Of a DNA stretch of 64,000 bases, positions 35,977-45,166 are shown in pieces (positions within the stretch are counted from its first letter, which is position 1; each line of letters begins with the position of its first letter). Made by a program: the position numbers and the translations under genes. Source of the DNA: Aquiflexum balticum DSM 16537 (GTDB lineage: Bacteria; Bacteroidota; Bacteroidia; Cytophagales; Cyclobacteriaceae); the NCBI RefSeq assembly GCF_900176595.1, contig NZ_LT838813.1:3924001-3988000 (forward strand), in the 5' to 3' direction. A model generated the notes under the pieces. It saw only the letters and a list, made by a program, of their open reading frames with translations, made no database searches and was not told the origin of the DNA.

Positions 35977-38313
35977 CTAGAAATTGAACCTTGCTGATAA
36001 AAGAACTATTCTCGTTTCCTGTTTGGAATAAAAATCCTGGGAAAATGAATTGGTCCGCGCAAAGCCTGCAAATCTCCTCGTATCAAATATATCCCGTACA
36101 CTCAAAGCCAGGCTGCCTTTATTGTTAAAAAGGCTTTTTTGTAGTGTTCCATCTATGAAATATTGTGCCAAGTCACGTCCTTGAGCCTCTATTTCAGGTG
36201 ATTCATAATTTCCTGCCAATTGAAAATTAAACCCAAAAGGTAACTTAAAGTCCTGGGTTACCTTGACATTCCAAGCAAAGCCGGAATTGGTGAATTCTTC
36301 CCCGATGTTGGATCCATCAACCGATATTCTGAACAGGGTAAGACCTCCATTGATGGAATACCATTTACTTACCTCGCCTGTCCCAATTAGTTCCAGACCA
36401 TAGGATTCGGCAGAAAGGAGATTTTCTGGTTGGGAGTAGGATATACCATCTTCCACTATAGTAATAAAATCAAGTTGGCCATTGACTTTTCTATAAAAAA
36501 GATTGGAGGTCAAGCTTGCTTTTTCAAAGTTTGCCATGTGGCCCAGTTCAAATGAATTGATCATCTCAGGCTGTAAGTTGGGATTTCCCCTGCGGACATT
36601 CAGACTATCTGTAATATCCGGAAAGGGATTTAGCCTCCAGGCTGTTGGCCTGTCAATCCTCCTGCTGTAACTGAACTTAAGAGAATGTTTTTCATTCACA
36701 TTGTAAAGGCCTTGCACACTTGGAAAAAGATTGAAATAGTTTTGCTGATTTCGATCACCGGTATTTTGAAGATAGGTATCCACTACGGTCATCTCTCCGC
36801 GCAAACCAAGTGAATATTCGAATTTGGATTTTGCAACTGAAATCAAAGCATATCCTGCATAAATCTGATCTTCATATATAAATCTGTTGCTGATAAGTTC
36901 ATCTTCAACAAATTCATTCTCTGCTTCATTAAATCTGAAATACTGGTAATCGTTGTCGAATTTTCTGAGGATCGATTTCACACCGGTCTCAAACTTCCCA
37001 TATTGCAGTGGCTTGATATAATCTGCCTGTAAGACTGAGATGTTTCTGATTTCATCAATGTATGCAAGTTCCTGACCTGTAAGGTTTTCAGGTATAGGAT
37101 TTAAAGTATTATTGAAAATGTCTATTTCCTGAGTTTTGAATTGGTTTCTAAAAGAGTGGCTGGCTGTAGCTCTGAATAGATGTCCTTTATCTTTAAAGTT
37201 ATGTTCAAAAATCAGCGCGTTATCCAATCCTGTGTCTGTTTCACTTTCATTGTTCCTCCTGACATAATCAAAAGCTTCCGGTTCAGTTCCACCTCTTTCC
37301 AGTTCTGCAAAAAGGGTATTGATCTGCCTGTCCAAACTGGACTGGTAAACGCCTTCATAGCTTAGCATGTTGTTTCCAAAGTAATAATCAGCTCCATAGG
37401 TCAAATTATGACCTACATTTCGATTGGTGCTTTCAGTATTTTGTTTCAAAGTCTCCTCCTCCTCAAAAAGATTCCGGGTAGAACGACGGTTTCCTACATC
37501 TTTCCAATCCCGGAAATTATATCCTACAAAAGTGTTGAGTCTGGCACTTCTATGGTTCATTCTAGCGCCTAGGTTTGTCCTGTTTCGGGTACCATAAGTA
37601 GCTTCCAATCCACCGTGTGTACCTAAGTCCTGTCCTTTTTTCAGGATGATGTCTATTACCCCGCCTTCAGCTTCCGCATCATACCTGGCGTTTGGATTAT
37701 TGATGATTCTGATTTCTTCCACCGCACTGGCCGGCAATTGATCAAGATTTTGGGTTAAGGAGGAGTTACGGCCATTGATCAAAATGTTTGTACCTGTACT
37801 TCCCCTCAAGGAAATGGAACCGTCCTCCGATACAATAATTGATGGAGTATTTCTCAAAATATCCAATAATGTTCCACCCACATTGGCCAGGTTATTTTCA
37901 GGTGTTATTGTAATTCCTTCCATACTGGACCTAAATGGCAATTTGGAAGTCTGTACCACTACCTCCTCCAGATTTTGGCTATCGCCTGCCAATTTGATTT
38001 CACCTAAATCAATTGGTCCATTGATTTCAATTTCTTCAAGAACAAAATCTTTGTAACCCAAAAAGAATGCTTTAAATGTATATTTTCCTTTGGGGACTTC
38101 AAGAGAAAAAAGCCCGTTGTCATCAGAATCGGAAAAACTAACAGGTCTGGCCTGATCCTGCGATGAAAATAGTGCAACTTGAACAAACCCCAGCGGTTTA
38201 TTTGAATCAGATTCCAGAATAGTACCTTTCACCGGATAGGTTTGACCAAATATGTTGGATATGCCCAGGATGATCAGAAAAATAACGGTAAGAAAAAACT
38301 TTAAGCGTTTCAT
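35977..38313 (-). CDS. TonB-dependent receptor-like outer-membrane protein
   Basis: A 778-aa protein: signal peptide to about residue 23, carboxypeptidase-like regulatory domain (about 25-105: VKGTILESDSNKPLGFVQVAL), plug domain (about 115-215: ILRNTPSIIVSEDGSISLRG, INNPNARYDAEAEGGVIDII) and a long barrel ending NF (outer-membrane beta-barrel family 3). It would import a large solute across the outer membrane, energised by TonB. The substrate is not shown. A possible -7 TATTTTTG lies at 38352-38345. It sits 70 bp downstream of the sensor kinase gene, so the two-component system may control it. Confidence 0.9.
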   Translation of the reverse strand: MKRLKFFLTVIFLIILGISNIFGQTYPVKGTILESDSNKPLGFVQVALFSSQDQARPVSFSDSDDNGLFSLEVPKGKYTFKAFFLGYKDFVLEEIEINGPIDLGEIKLAGDSQNLEEVVVQTSKLPFRSSMEGITITPENNLANVGGTLLDILRNTPSIIVSEDGSISLRGSTGTNILINGRNSSLTQNLDQLPASAVEEIRIINNPNARYDAEAEGGVIDIILKKGQDLGTHGGLEATYGTRNRTNLGARMNHRSARLNTFVGYNFRDWKDVGNRRSTRNLFEEEETLKQNTESTNRNVGHNLTYGADYYFGNNMLSYEGVYQSSLDRQINTLFAELERGGTEPEAFDYVRRNNESETDTGLDNALIFEHNFKDKGHLFRATASHSFRNQFKTQEIDIFNNTLNPIPENLTGQELAYIDEIRNISVLQADYIKPLQYGKFETGVKSILRKFDNDYQYFRFNEAENEFVEDELISNRFIYEDQIYAGYALISVAKSKFEYSLGLRGEMTVVDTYLQNTGDRNQQNYFNLFPSVQGLYNVNEKHSLKFSYSRRIDRPTAWRLNPFPDITDSLNVRRGNPNLQPEMINSFELGHMANFEKASLTSNLFYRKVNGQLDFITIVEDGISYSQPENLLSAESYGLELIGTGEVSKWYSINGGLTLFRISVDGSNIGEEFTNSGFAWNVKVTQDFKLPFGFNFQLAGNYESPEIEAQGRDLAQYFIDGTLQKSLFNNKGSLALSVRDIFDTRRFAGFARTNSFSQDFYSKQETRIVLLSARFNF

Positions 38314-38383
38314 TGAATTAGACTCGGTTTGATTGTTTACTTTACAAAAATACCTTTACAATCTGATTCAATTTTGAAGTTGG

Positions 38384-39637
38384 CTATTTGAAATCAATTG
38401 TAGTGGTATGCTTACATTCCTCAGTAGCATAACCAAAACTGAATTGATATGTTTTGCATATTTGATTTACAATTGCTAAACCCAAGCCCACTGATTCCGG
38501 TTTATCGCTTTCTTTTTTAAACCTTTCAATCAATTGGCCGGGATCCTGTCGTAGAGAAGGCCCTGAATTTTCGATAGTCATCCGGTGAAAATCAAGCTTA
38601 ATTTTAATCCAACCTCCTTTAAGATTGTGTTTGATGGCGTTTCCCAACAAATTATTGACCATGATTTCGGCAATAAAGGGATGCATTTTCACCATTACTT
38701 TGTCTTTGATTTCTGTTTGAAGCTTCAATTCACTTAAAATGATAAGTTCCGACAACAGTTCTATGTTTTTGATTAGAATTTCGGATAAGTCAATTTCGGA
38801 AGGAGGTTCAAATTCTTCATTTTCAAGTTTGGCCAATAAACTTAAAGACCTCACAATCTGATGGATCCGTTCGTTGTTTTGATAAGCAGAGTAAATCAAA
38901 TGTGCTTGTTCTTCAGTCATTTCCAAATTCATCAGATTTTCCAATTTTCCTCCTACCACAGCAGCAGGGGTTTGGATTTCATGGGATATGTTTTCTGAAA
39001 ATTCCTTGATCTGCCTGTAATCCTTGAGCAGTTTTTGAGTCATCCTTTCCAAAAATTCATTGAGTTGATTGAACTCCGATACTTTGCTTTCCTGAAAATG
39101 TAAGGGTTTGTTGGTCTGAAAATTAAATTGTTGAATCTTTTGTAAGGTTTGCTGGAAAGGTCTCAAAATCCAATTGGAAATAGCCCGGAAAAACAAGCCC
39201 AAAAATACCAGTTGGATAAAGAAAACAATCATCATGGTATAAACCACTGTCTCGGTAATGTCCTCTGCTTCAACCACTAAGTTATAATAGGAAATTCTGA
39301 AATGCTTGTTTTCTATTTTGAATGACCTGCTCGCTTTCAATTGTTTTTCTTCTCTGCTTAATGGGTCGTGATAGGCTATGGTATCCCGGATACTCAGATC
39401 CTCTTCAGAAAATTCATATGGCAATTCTATGATTTCCAATCTTTCATTGACCAAGGCTTCAGGTGGAATTCCCTGACGTATTCTTTCTGCATAAGCTTCT
39501 ATTTGCCTGTCCAACTCCATTCCCAACTCAAAATTAATTTCAGCACCCAGTTTTCTATAAATGAAAAATCCTCCTATCAGCAGTGCCAACATGATGATGA
39601 TCAAATAAACAGAGGTAAGGAGGTTTAGAAGTTTCAT
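38384..39637 (-). CDS. Sensor histidine kinase
   Basis: A 417-aa membrane kinase: helix 1 near residues 6-28, a periplasmic sensor of about 110 residues, helix 2 near 133-155, then the H-box FSENISHEIQTPAAVVGGKL, N-box NNLLGNAIKHNLKGG and G-box VGLGLAIVNQICKTY. The ATP domain looks complete. Its ATG overlaps the response-regulator stop (ATGA, 39634-39637). Signal unknown; the TonB receptor downstream is a probable target. Confidence 0.93.
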   Translation of the reverse strand: MKLLNLLTSVYLIIIMLALLIGGFFIYRKLGAEINFELGMELDRQIEAYAERIRQGIPPEALVNERLEIIELPYEFSEEDLSIRDTIAYHDPLSREEKQLKASRSFKIENKHFRISYYNLVVEAEDITETVVYTMMIVFFIQLVFLGLFFRAISNWILRPFQQTLQKIQQFNFQTNKPLHFQESKVSEFNQLNEFLERMTQKLLKDYRQIKEFSENISHEIQTPAAVVGGKLENLMNLEMTEEQAHLIYSAYQNNERIHQIVRSLSLLAKLENEEFEPPSEIDLSEILIKNIELLSELIILSELKLQTEIKDKVMVKMHPFIAEIMVNNLLGNAIKHNLKGGWIKIKLDFHRMTIENSGPSLRQDPGQLIERFKKESDKPESVGLGLAIVNQICKTYQFSFGYATEECKHTTTIDFK

Positions 39638-40317
39638 GTTTGGGGTTCTCCAAATTTATATCCAATACCATAAACAGTAGTGAGGTAATCGTTTCCACCG
39701 GCTTCGGATATTTTCTTTCGTAAGTTTTTAATATGCTGATAGATAAAATCAAAACTTGGAAGATTATCGGTGTAATCCCCCCATAAGTGCTGGGCAATAG
39801 CATTTTTCCCCAAAACCCTGTTCTTATTGGTGATCAGAAATACCAACAAATCGAATTCTTTTTTTGTCAGGTCCAATGGTTTTCCATGGACGTTGGCTTG
39901 CAGATTTTGAAGTTGTATCACAATTTCATTGAAACTTATTTCATCCGAACCACTTAATTTGGATCTTCGATATATAGCTTTTAACCTGGCCAATAGCTCA
40001 GACAAATGAAATGGTTTAGGTAAATAATCGTCGGCTCCAAGGTCCAACCCATTGATTTTGTCATCCAAAGAATTTTTGGCCGAAATGATCAGAACGTTGG
40101 GTCTGACCTTCAATTTTTTTATTATTTCCAAAAAACTCAGACCATTACCATCCGGCAGCATCAGGTCCAACAAGACACAATCATATTCAAAGGACAGAAT
40201 TTTATCCTGTGCATCAAAAAGATTGCCTGCTACCTCACAGATAATTCCTGCATGGGAAAGGTATTGAATGATATTTTGGGTCAACTCTCTGTTATCCTCT
40301 ATCAATAATATCTTCAT
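39634..40317 (-). CDS. OmpR-family response regulator
   Basis: Start ATG at 40317 (MKILLIEDN). The receiver has acidic IEDN, phospho-Asp in LLDLMLPDGNG, and Lys in YLPKPF; the C-terminal winged helix has LTKKEFDLLVFLITN and IYQHIKNLRKKI. It is the partner of the kinase in the overlapping frame. A TAGTTTTG -7-like box at 40350-40343 with TTT about 20 bp upstream is a weak promoter candidate. Upstream lies the hairpin array 40401-40800. Confidence 0.93.
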   Translation of the reverse strand: MKILLIEDNRELTQNIIQYLSHAGIICEVAGNLFDAQDKILSFEYDCVLLDLMLPDGNGLSFLEIIKKLKVRPNVLIISAKNSLDDKINGLDLGADDYLPKPFHLSELLARLKAIYRRSKLSGSDEISFNEIVIQLQNLQANVHGKPLDLTKKEFDLLVFLITNKNRVLGKNAIAQHLWGDYTDNLPSFDFIYQHIKNLRKKISEAGGNDYLTTVYGIGYKFGEPQT

Positions 40318-40400
40318 GGGCAAAATTGCTTGGCAATCGGTTCAAAACTAATTGAATTAATATTCGGCTAAAAATCTGAAGGAAATCTGAAGTGGCAGAT

Positions 40401-40800
40401 GCTTCTCGAGATTTGCAATCTCGAGAATAGATAAATCGGAATTTGTAATTCCGATCGCCCAGTCTCTTTGAAGATTAGGGATTACAAATCCCATTCATCT
40501 GGATTCGGCATTTCAAATACCGAATAGCAGCCCCGCTTCTCGAGATTTGCAATCTCGAGAACAGATAAAACGGAATTTGTAATTCCGATCGCCCAGTCTC
40601 TATGAAGAATAGGGATTACAAATTCCATTCATCTGGATTCGGCATTTCAAATACCGAATAGCAGCCCGCTTCTCGAGATTTGCAATCTCGAGAACAGATA
40701 AAACGGAATTTGTAATTCCGGTTTCACCTTCTAGAAGAAACGATCGGGATTACAAATCCCAATCATCTAGATTCGGCATTTCAAATACCGAATAGCGGGA
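40401..40800. repeat. Three tandem ~134-bp units, each with four hairpins built on an ATTTGNAAT core
   Basis: Units begin at 40401, 40535 and 40668. Each has H1 (TTCTCGAG/CTCGAGAA arms), H2 (CGGA/TCCG arms), H3 (GGG/CCC) and H4 (ATTCGG.../...CCGAAT). In unit 1 they lie at 40403-40427, 40436-40454, 40478-40492 and 40503-40525. H1 and H2 read ATTTG(C/T)AAT on the plus strand, H3 and H4 read ATTTG(T/A)AAT on the minus strand, giving a head-to-head layout. Stems differ between hairpins but stay paired. In unit 3 the spacer between H2 and H3 is replaced. It lies between the response-regulator promoter and the ChbG-hydrolase 3' end. It is not a CRISPR array, and resembles REP/BIME-type elements. 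Confidence 0.9.
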
Positions 40801-40814
40801 TAGCGGGTTATTCC

Positions 40815-42671
40815 CTAATCTTCAAAAGCCGGCAATAAATGTTCCCATATCAGGTTAAGCTCTTCCTGCATATTTGGAATTTTGGCGGTGGTTACGATCA
40901 CTGCATTCTTTTCAGGAAGAATCAGAATAAACTGTCCATTCAGCCCGTCTGCCCGATAAGAGTTGTGTCGGCTTCGCCAAAGCTGATAACCATATCCTTG
41001 CAACCAATCAGAGTCCTGGGCGTTAACTTTCAGGTTTTCTTTTTTTACTCCTGCTGGCAAGGACTGAACCTGAGCTATTGTGGCCTCATCAAACCAGGAA
41101 TCTGGAAGTAGTTGTTTGTCGTTCCATTGTCCTTTTTGCAAATAAAACAGTCCCAATTTGGCCATATCCTCAGTTTTTACTTTAAGGCCCCAACCACCGA
41201 ATTGGATTCCTTGAGGACTTACATCCCAAGTGGCTCCCACGATCCCCAATGGTCTGAATAGCCTTGGCTGTAAATAATCCAAAATCCGCTGTCCTGTTAC
41301 ATTTGTAATGATGGCTGAAAGCATATAAGTAGCCAAACTGTTGTAAACAAACTGCTCACCGGGCTGATGTTCCATAGGAAAAGCCAAAAATCCTTCCACC
41401 CAATCAAGATCTTTACTTTTTTCTCTTAAAACACCTGTAGGATCCACATCGTGCCCCACAGTCATGGTCAGTAAATGCCTGATTTCAAGTTCCTGAAGAT
41501 TCGGGCCTATTTCTTTGGGAAGTTTGTCCGGAAAGAAAGAAATAACTTTATCTGTTAGATTCAAAAGACCTTCCTGTAGGGCAAAGCCGATAGCAGTTGA
41601 CGTGAATGTCTTGCTTACGGAATACATGACATGGGTTTTATTTGCGGCATTTTCCCCAAACCATTGCTCATAGACCACTTTTCCGTTTCTTAGAATCATC
41701 AGGCTGTGAAGGTCTTGATTCTCTGATTTTACTGCTTGAAGGTATTCTGAAATGGATTGGGGATTGATTTTCTCTTTTTCAGGATCACTTCGGGGTAAGG
41801 CTTTGGTTAAAGTAATGAAATTGATCAGTTCAATTCCATTTCTGGAAACCGCTTCCTTTACATTTTCACTTGTCCAAGTATCCGTTACTCCCTGTCTGTC
41901 TATTGCCACATCTTCATAACCGATATGGCCAACCCCTTGCATTTCTATATTGTCATAGGAAGGGTGGTCAACAAACATATAGGATTTTCCGGCTTCAAGT
42001 TTTTCCAACATGCTGATAAAAGAAGCCTCCTTTTCAGCTGAAGTTGCTTTTGGTCCATCGTAGCTTACACCTGACAATCCCAATTCCTGATTGAGCTCCC
42101 GACTCATTACAGGAAGGTCATATTCCTTGGACAATTTGGAAACCATTTTGGTGACATCCGGATGAAAACCCGTAGATCCCATATGGCCTGATAGATGGCT
42201 GATTTGGGAAACATGCTTCAAAGCAAAATCTATTTGCGCCCGGAATTCCTTTTCCACCTCTTCCAGTTTCCATTGATTTTCAGTAATGGCAAGTCCGGGA
42301 TAATTTTTATTCGAACCCATCATGGGCAAAAAATACCCATCAGCGTCAGTAAGACTGGGACAATTGGTCAAGGGCCTCCATTTAATACCTTCCCATTCAC
42401 TGGTGATGACCAAATGCAGCCCCACATCTATTCCGGTATTTTTCTTTAGCATTTGAGCAGCTTCCGGAAACCAAGGTGTCACCACCATCAATTCGATGGA
42501 AGTTTCAATCCCATTGACGAAGGTTTCTATACTGGCCAAATTGGCCGAACGGGAAGAACCCATATCATCACCCCTTACAATCAATCTAGGCCCCGGAGTT
42601 TGCTGGGCAGAAGCAAAAAGGGAAATCAGAGTTAATAATTGGATTGAAATGTATTCTTTGAAATTGCGCAT
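40815..42671 (-). CDS. ChbG/HpnK-type carbohydrate deacetylase fused to a serine beta-lactamase-like hydrolase
   Basis: A 618-aa exported protein: signal peptide (residues 1-22, SLFASAQQ). The N-terminal domain (about 28-290) is of the YdjC/ChbG family with metal ligands in VRGDDMG (Asp36), GLHLVIT (His86) and SHLSGHMGS; it removes acetyl groups from amino sugars. The C-terminal domain (about 310-610) is a class C beta-lactamase-like serine hydrolase with SVSK (nucleophile Ser/Lys), YNS and a W-G-LKVKTEDMAKLG motif. Both domains appear complete. A joined periplasmic deacetylase and hydrolase suggests cell-wall or glycan processing; substrate unknown. Confidence 0.88.
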   Translation of the reverse strand: MRNFKEYISIQLLTLISLFASAQQTPGPRLIVRGDDMGSSRSANLASIETFVNGIETSIELMVVTPWFPEAAQMLKKNTGIDVGLHLVITSEWEGIKWRPLTNCPSLTDADGYFLPMMGSNKNYPGLAITENQWKLEEVEKEFRAQIDFALKHVSQISHLSGHMGSTGFHPDVTKMVSKLSKEYDLPVMSRELNQELGLSGVSYDGPKATSAEKEASFISMLEKLEAGKSYMFVDHPSYDNIEMQGVGHIGYEDVAIDRQGVTDTWTSENVKEAVSRNGIELINFITLTKALPRSDPEKEKINPQSISEYLQAVKSENQDLHSLMILRNGKVVYEQWFGENAANKTHVMYSVSKTFTSTAIGFALQEGLLNLTDKVISFFPDKLPKEIGPNLQELEIRHLLTMTVGHDVDPTGVLREKSKDLDWVEGFLAFPMEHQPGEQFVYNSLATYMLSAIITNVTGQRILDYLQPRLFRPLGIVGATWDVSPQGIQFGGWGLKVKTEDMAKLGLFYLQKGQWNDKQLLPDSWFDEATIAQVQSLPAGVKKENLKVNAQDSDWLQGYGYQLWRSRHNSYRADGLNGQFILILPEKNAVIVTTAKIPNMQEELNLIWEHLLPAFED

Positions 42672-42858
42672 GGCTGGTCATTTTGGGAAAATGAAAAATA
42701 GTGAAATTTCAGGAATGGTTTGGTCTCTTTTTTGGATATGTTTTGCAATTCTATTGGTAGCTTCTGTATTTTGTAACAAAGGAATGAATTCCGGAATCAA
42801 TATTTGATGGAATTCCCGGAATATGAATCCTACAATACAACTGATAAAACCCTTGGCC

Positions 42859-43410
42859 ATGAAACTTTCAGATGAACAGTCCAAAGTATTACTCGACACA
42901 TTAAAAACACGGTTTAAGAAAAATTCAAACCGTCATCAGGGAATAGAATGGGATGATGTAGAGAAAAAGCTTTTGGCCAATCCCAAGAAAATCTGGTCTT
43001 TGAATGAAATGGAAGCCACAGGTGGAGAACCTGATGTAGTAGGTAAAGATGAGAAAACTGGTGAGGTTATTTTTGTGGATTGCGCTGCAGAAAGTCCTAA
43101 AGGTCGGAGAAGTGTTTGTTACGATCAGGAAGCTTTGGAATCCAGAAAAGAATACAAACCTAAAAACAGTGCTATGGGAATGGCAGCAGCAATGGGCATT
43201 AAGATTTTGAATGAAGAGCAATACAAGGATTTGCAGGGTTTGAGTAGATTTGATACAAAAACTTCAAGTTGGCTAGAAACACCTGCTGATATCAGAAAGC
43301 TCGGAGGGGCCATTTTCGGGGATTGGCGCTACGGACACGTTTTTATTTATCACAACGGCGCCGAGTCGTATTACGGAGCCCGTGGTTTTAGGGGGGTGTT
43401 GAAGGTTTGA
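42859..43410 (+). CDS. DUF4256 protein
   Basis: A soluble 183-aa protein; ATG at 42859 (MKLSDEQSKVLLDTLKTRF) fits the family's start better than the ATG at 42823. Conserved pieces: ATGGEPDVVG, FVDCAAESPKGRRSVCYD, GDWRYGHVFIYHNGAESYY and GARGFRGVL. The function of DUF4256 is unknown. It is a single gene with no obvious partner. Confidence 0.9.
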   Translation: MKLSDEQSKVLLDTLKTRFKKNSNRHQGIEWDDVEKKLLANPKKIWSLNEMEATGGEPDVVGKDEKTGEVIFVDCAAESPKGRRSVCYDQEALESRKEYKPKNSAMGMAAAMGIKILNEEQYKDLQGLSRFDTKTSSWLETPADIRKLGGAIFGDWRYGHVFIYHNGAESYYGARGFRGVLKV

Positions 43411-43546
43411 GATGAGTCAATCCTTTAGAAGAAAAGAGCTATTCACCTATTTCCAAAATCGATTCAATTTTCGATGATTTATGCTTAAAGCAATTTACTA
43501 ACAAAATCAGAGAACAAAAATTACCTTAACAACCACAAGACAGGAC

Positions 43547-43912
43547 ATGAAAGCAAGCGAAACACACCATGAACGAATGGCAAATATGACCTTTGGATCG
43601 GTATATCCACATTACGTCACCAAAATCGAGAAAAAAGGAAGAACAAAAGAAGAATTACTTCAGGTAATAGAATGGTTGACCGGTTTCGATAAATTGAAAG
43701 TGCAAAACCTTATTGATAACAAAGTAACTTTTGAAGAATTCTTTAGGCAGGCAAAATTAAATCAAAATGCACACCTGATTACCGGAATGATATGCGGCTA
43801 CCGAATTGAAGAAATCGACAATCCATTGACCCAGAAAGTCCGGTACCTGGATAAATTGGTGGATGAACTGGCCAAAGGTAGGAAAATGGAGAAGATATTG
43901 AGGGAAGAGTAG
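43547..43912 (+). CDS. DUF2200 protein
   Basis: A 121-aa cytoplasmic protein of the DUF2200 family, recognised by MTFGSVYPHYVTKIEKKGRT, LLQVIEWLTGFD and MICGYRIEEIDNPLTQKVRY. It is full length. The biochemical function is unknown; helical content is high. It follows DUF4256 by 136 bp on the same strand. Confidence 0.9.
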   Translation: MKASETHHERMANMTFGSVYPHYVTKIEKKGRTKEELLQVIEWLTGFDKLKVQNLIDNKVTFEEFFRQAKLNQNAHLITGMICGYRIEEIDNPLTQKVRYLDKLVDELAKGRKMEKILREE

Positions 43913-43991
43913 GGGTAGTTGGATACCATCCAATTGGTCAAGATTTTCTACAAAGGGCAGTTAGTGAATTTGGATTTTTTAACATCAGTCT

Positions 43992-44405
43992 CTATAATCT
44001 CAAACTCATCATCAAGAAAAGCAGAAAAGATAAAGCCAATACCAGAATCGATAAAACTGTAGCAACTGAATACCGCATTTCAGGAAAATATTCTTTCAAT
44101 TTAGCCATGCTTTTGATATGCTGAATGGTTGCAAGAGAAAGTATAACTGAGGAAGTGATAATCAAAAACAATCCCAATTCACTCCCTGTCACCAACTTCA
44201 AAAACGGGGCTTTTCCTGCCTCAATTCTATTGAAATAATATTCCAAAGCACCAATTCCTATTGCCATTAAAGTCAATGCGGCACGTATCCATGCCAACTG
44301 CAGTCTTTCAAAAGCCGTTCTCGTCCTTTCTTTTTGTATCAGACTTTTACCTTTCTTTTTTTTCTGTTCCTCTCCCGTTTCCTTTTCTGATTCTGTATCC
44401 TTCAT
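43992..44405 (-). CDS. DUF202 membrane protein
   Basis: A 137-aa membrane protein; ATG at 44405 (MKDTESEKETGEEQ), the TTG at 44417 being less likely. A charged N-terminus with TRTAFERLQLAWIRAALTL opens the DUF202 domain, followed by three helices near residues 45-65, 75-95 and 110-130. The family is found in stress and vacuolar transport contexts, but function is unknown here. Confidence 0.85.
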   Translation of the reverse strand: MKDTESEKETGEEQKKKKGKSLIQKERTRTAFERLQLAWIRAALTLMAIGIGALEYYFNRIEAGKAPFLKLVTGSELGLFLIITSSVILSLATIQHIKSMAKLKEYFPEMRYSVATVLSILVLALSFLLFLMMSLRL

Positions 44406-44586
44406 GCTTAAAGTCAATTATATTTTTAAGATAATTCCAAAATTTATTTTAGCATAAATGAAAATTTCATTCGATGAAAACGGGAAAGAAATTTTTATCT
44501 AATGACAATGATAATAATGAATATTACAGCAATTTGAAATATTTTCGTTTCTAAACTTAGACGGAGACGTTCAAAATCAACGGTCA

Positions 44587-44742
44587 TCATTCTTTATTTT
44601 CTGACTTTTCGGAATGTTGAATGTATGGGTAAATAGAAGCGACAATTAATCTTTTTAACAATTTTTCACCAAAGTACCTTCTGTTTAGTTTATAGACAAA
44701 ATCATTGAGGTAATTCTGCAAATACTTCTCGCTAACCAAATG
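44587..44742 (-). pseudogene. 3' fragment of an IS1595/ISXO2-like transposase
   Basis: Minus-strand reading gives HLVSEKYLQNYLNDFVYKLN, then RRYFGEKLLKRLIVASIYPY, ending in a TGA at 44587. This matches the C-terminal end of DDE transposases of the ISXO2/IS1595 group, with the typical NRR-xxG pattern. The remainder of the gene is absent, so it is a decayed insertion sequence. Confidence 0.7.
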
Positions 44743-44904
44743 TTATATTCTCAATAGGTTCTTTTTAAGATAGCGATCGGGATAAGCATGACGGCTGCTC
44801 CCATTTAGGTTATTGGTAAATATCATGATGGAATGAAGGGTGTAATGACAAATTAAACCCAGGACAGCTTGTTATCTTTGTCGATTTAGGAGGTAGCTCG
44901 ATTA

Positions 44905-44990
44905 CCTTTTTTAAAGGAGAGTGGATTTTGTCCGGTGATTTTTTTGAAAGGGCGGTTTAAATAACTGAAATTCTAGAATCCGCAATCGAA
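44905..44990 (-). pseudogene. C-terminal fragment of an AraC-family regulator
   Basis: The reverse frame reads CGF, a TAG, then NFSYFNRPFKKITGQNPLSF, the end of the second AraC helix-turn-helix with a nonsense codon inside. Only about 28 codons are left. A shorter, similar remnant can be seen near 62295-62330. Confidence 0.6.
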
Positions 44991-45166
44991 GCAGGTTCCT
45001 TTACATTTTGGTCCTAAAGCAAGAGTTTTTTGGCTTTTTTTGGACCGGTAGACGATGACGTTTAAATTTTTGGGTTAAATCATCTGTAAATTTGTTTTTA
45101 AAATTTGAAGAATGTTTAAGCCAAAACATCTTTTTTACAAAAAATCAAAAGCTTACTCTATTTAAT

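Larger units (their letters stand above)
44406..45166. other. Gene-poor region (about 760 bp) with two gene relics
   Basis: AT-rich spacer before the plus-strand envelope-gene run. It contains a transposase 3' relic (44587-44742) and an AraC C-terminal relic (about 44905-44990), each on the minus strand. A -7-like TAAATTTG at 45087-45094 could serve the DUF4136 gene. Nothing else is recognised. Confidence 0.6.

Noticed and set aside
40401-40800. CRISPR-like tandem repeats
   Set aside because: Only three units of 134 bp, no unique spacers and the units are almost identical throughout; no cas genes.
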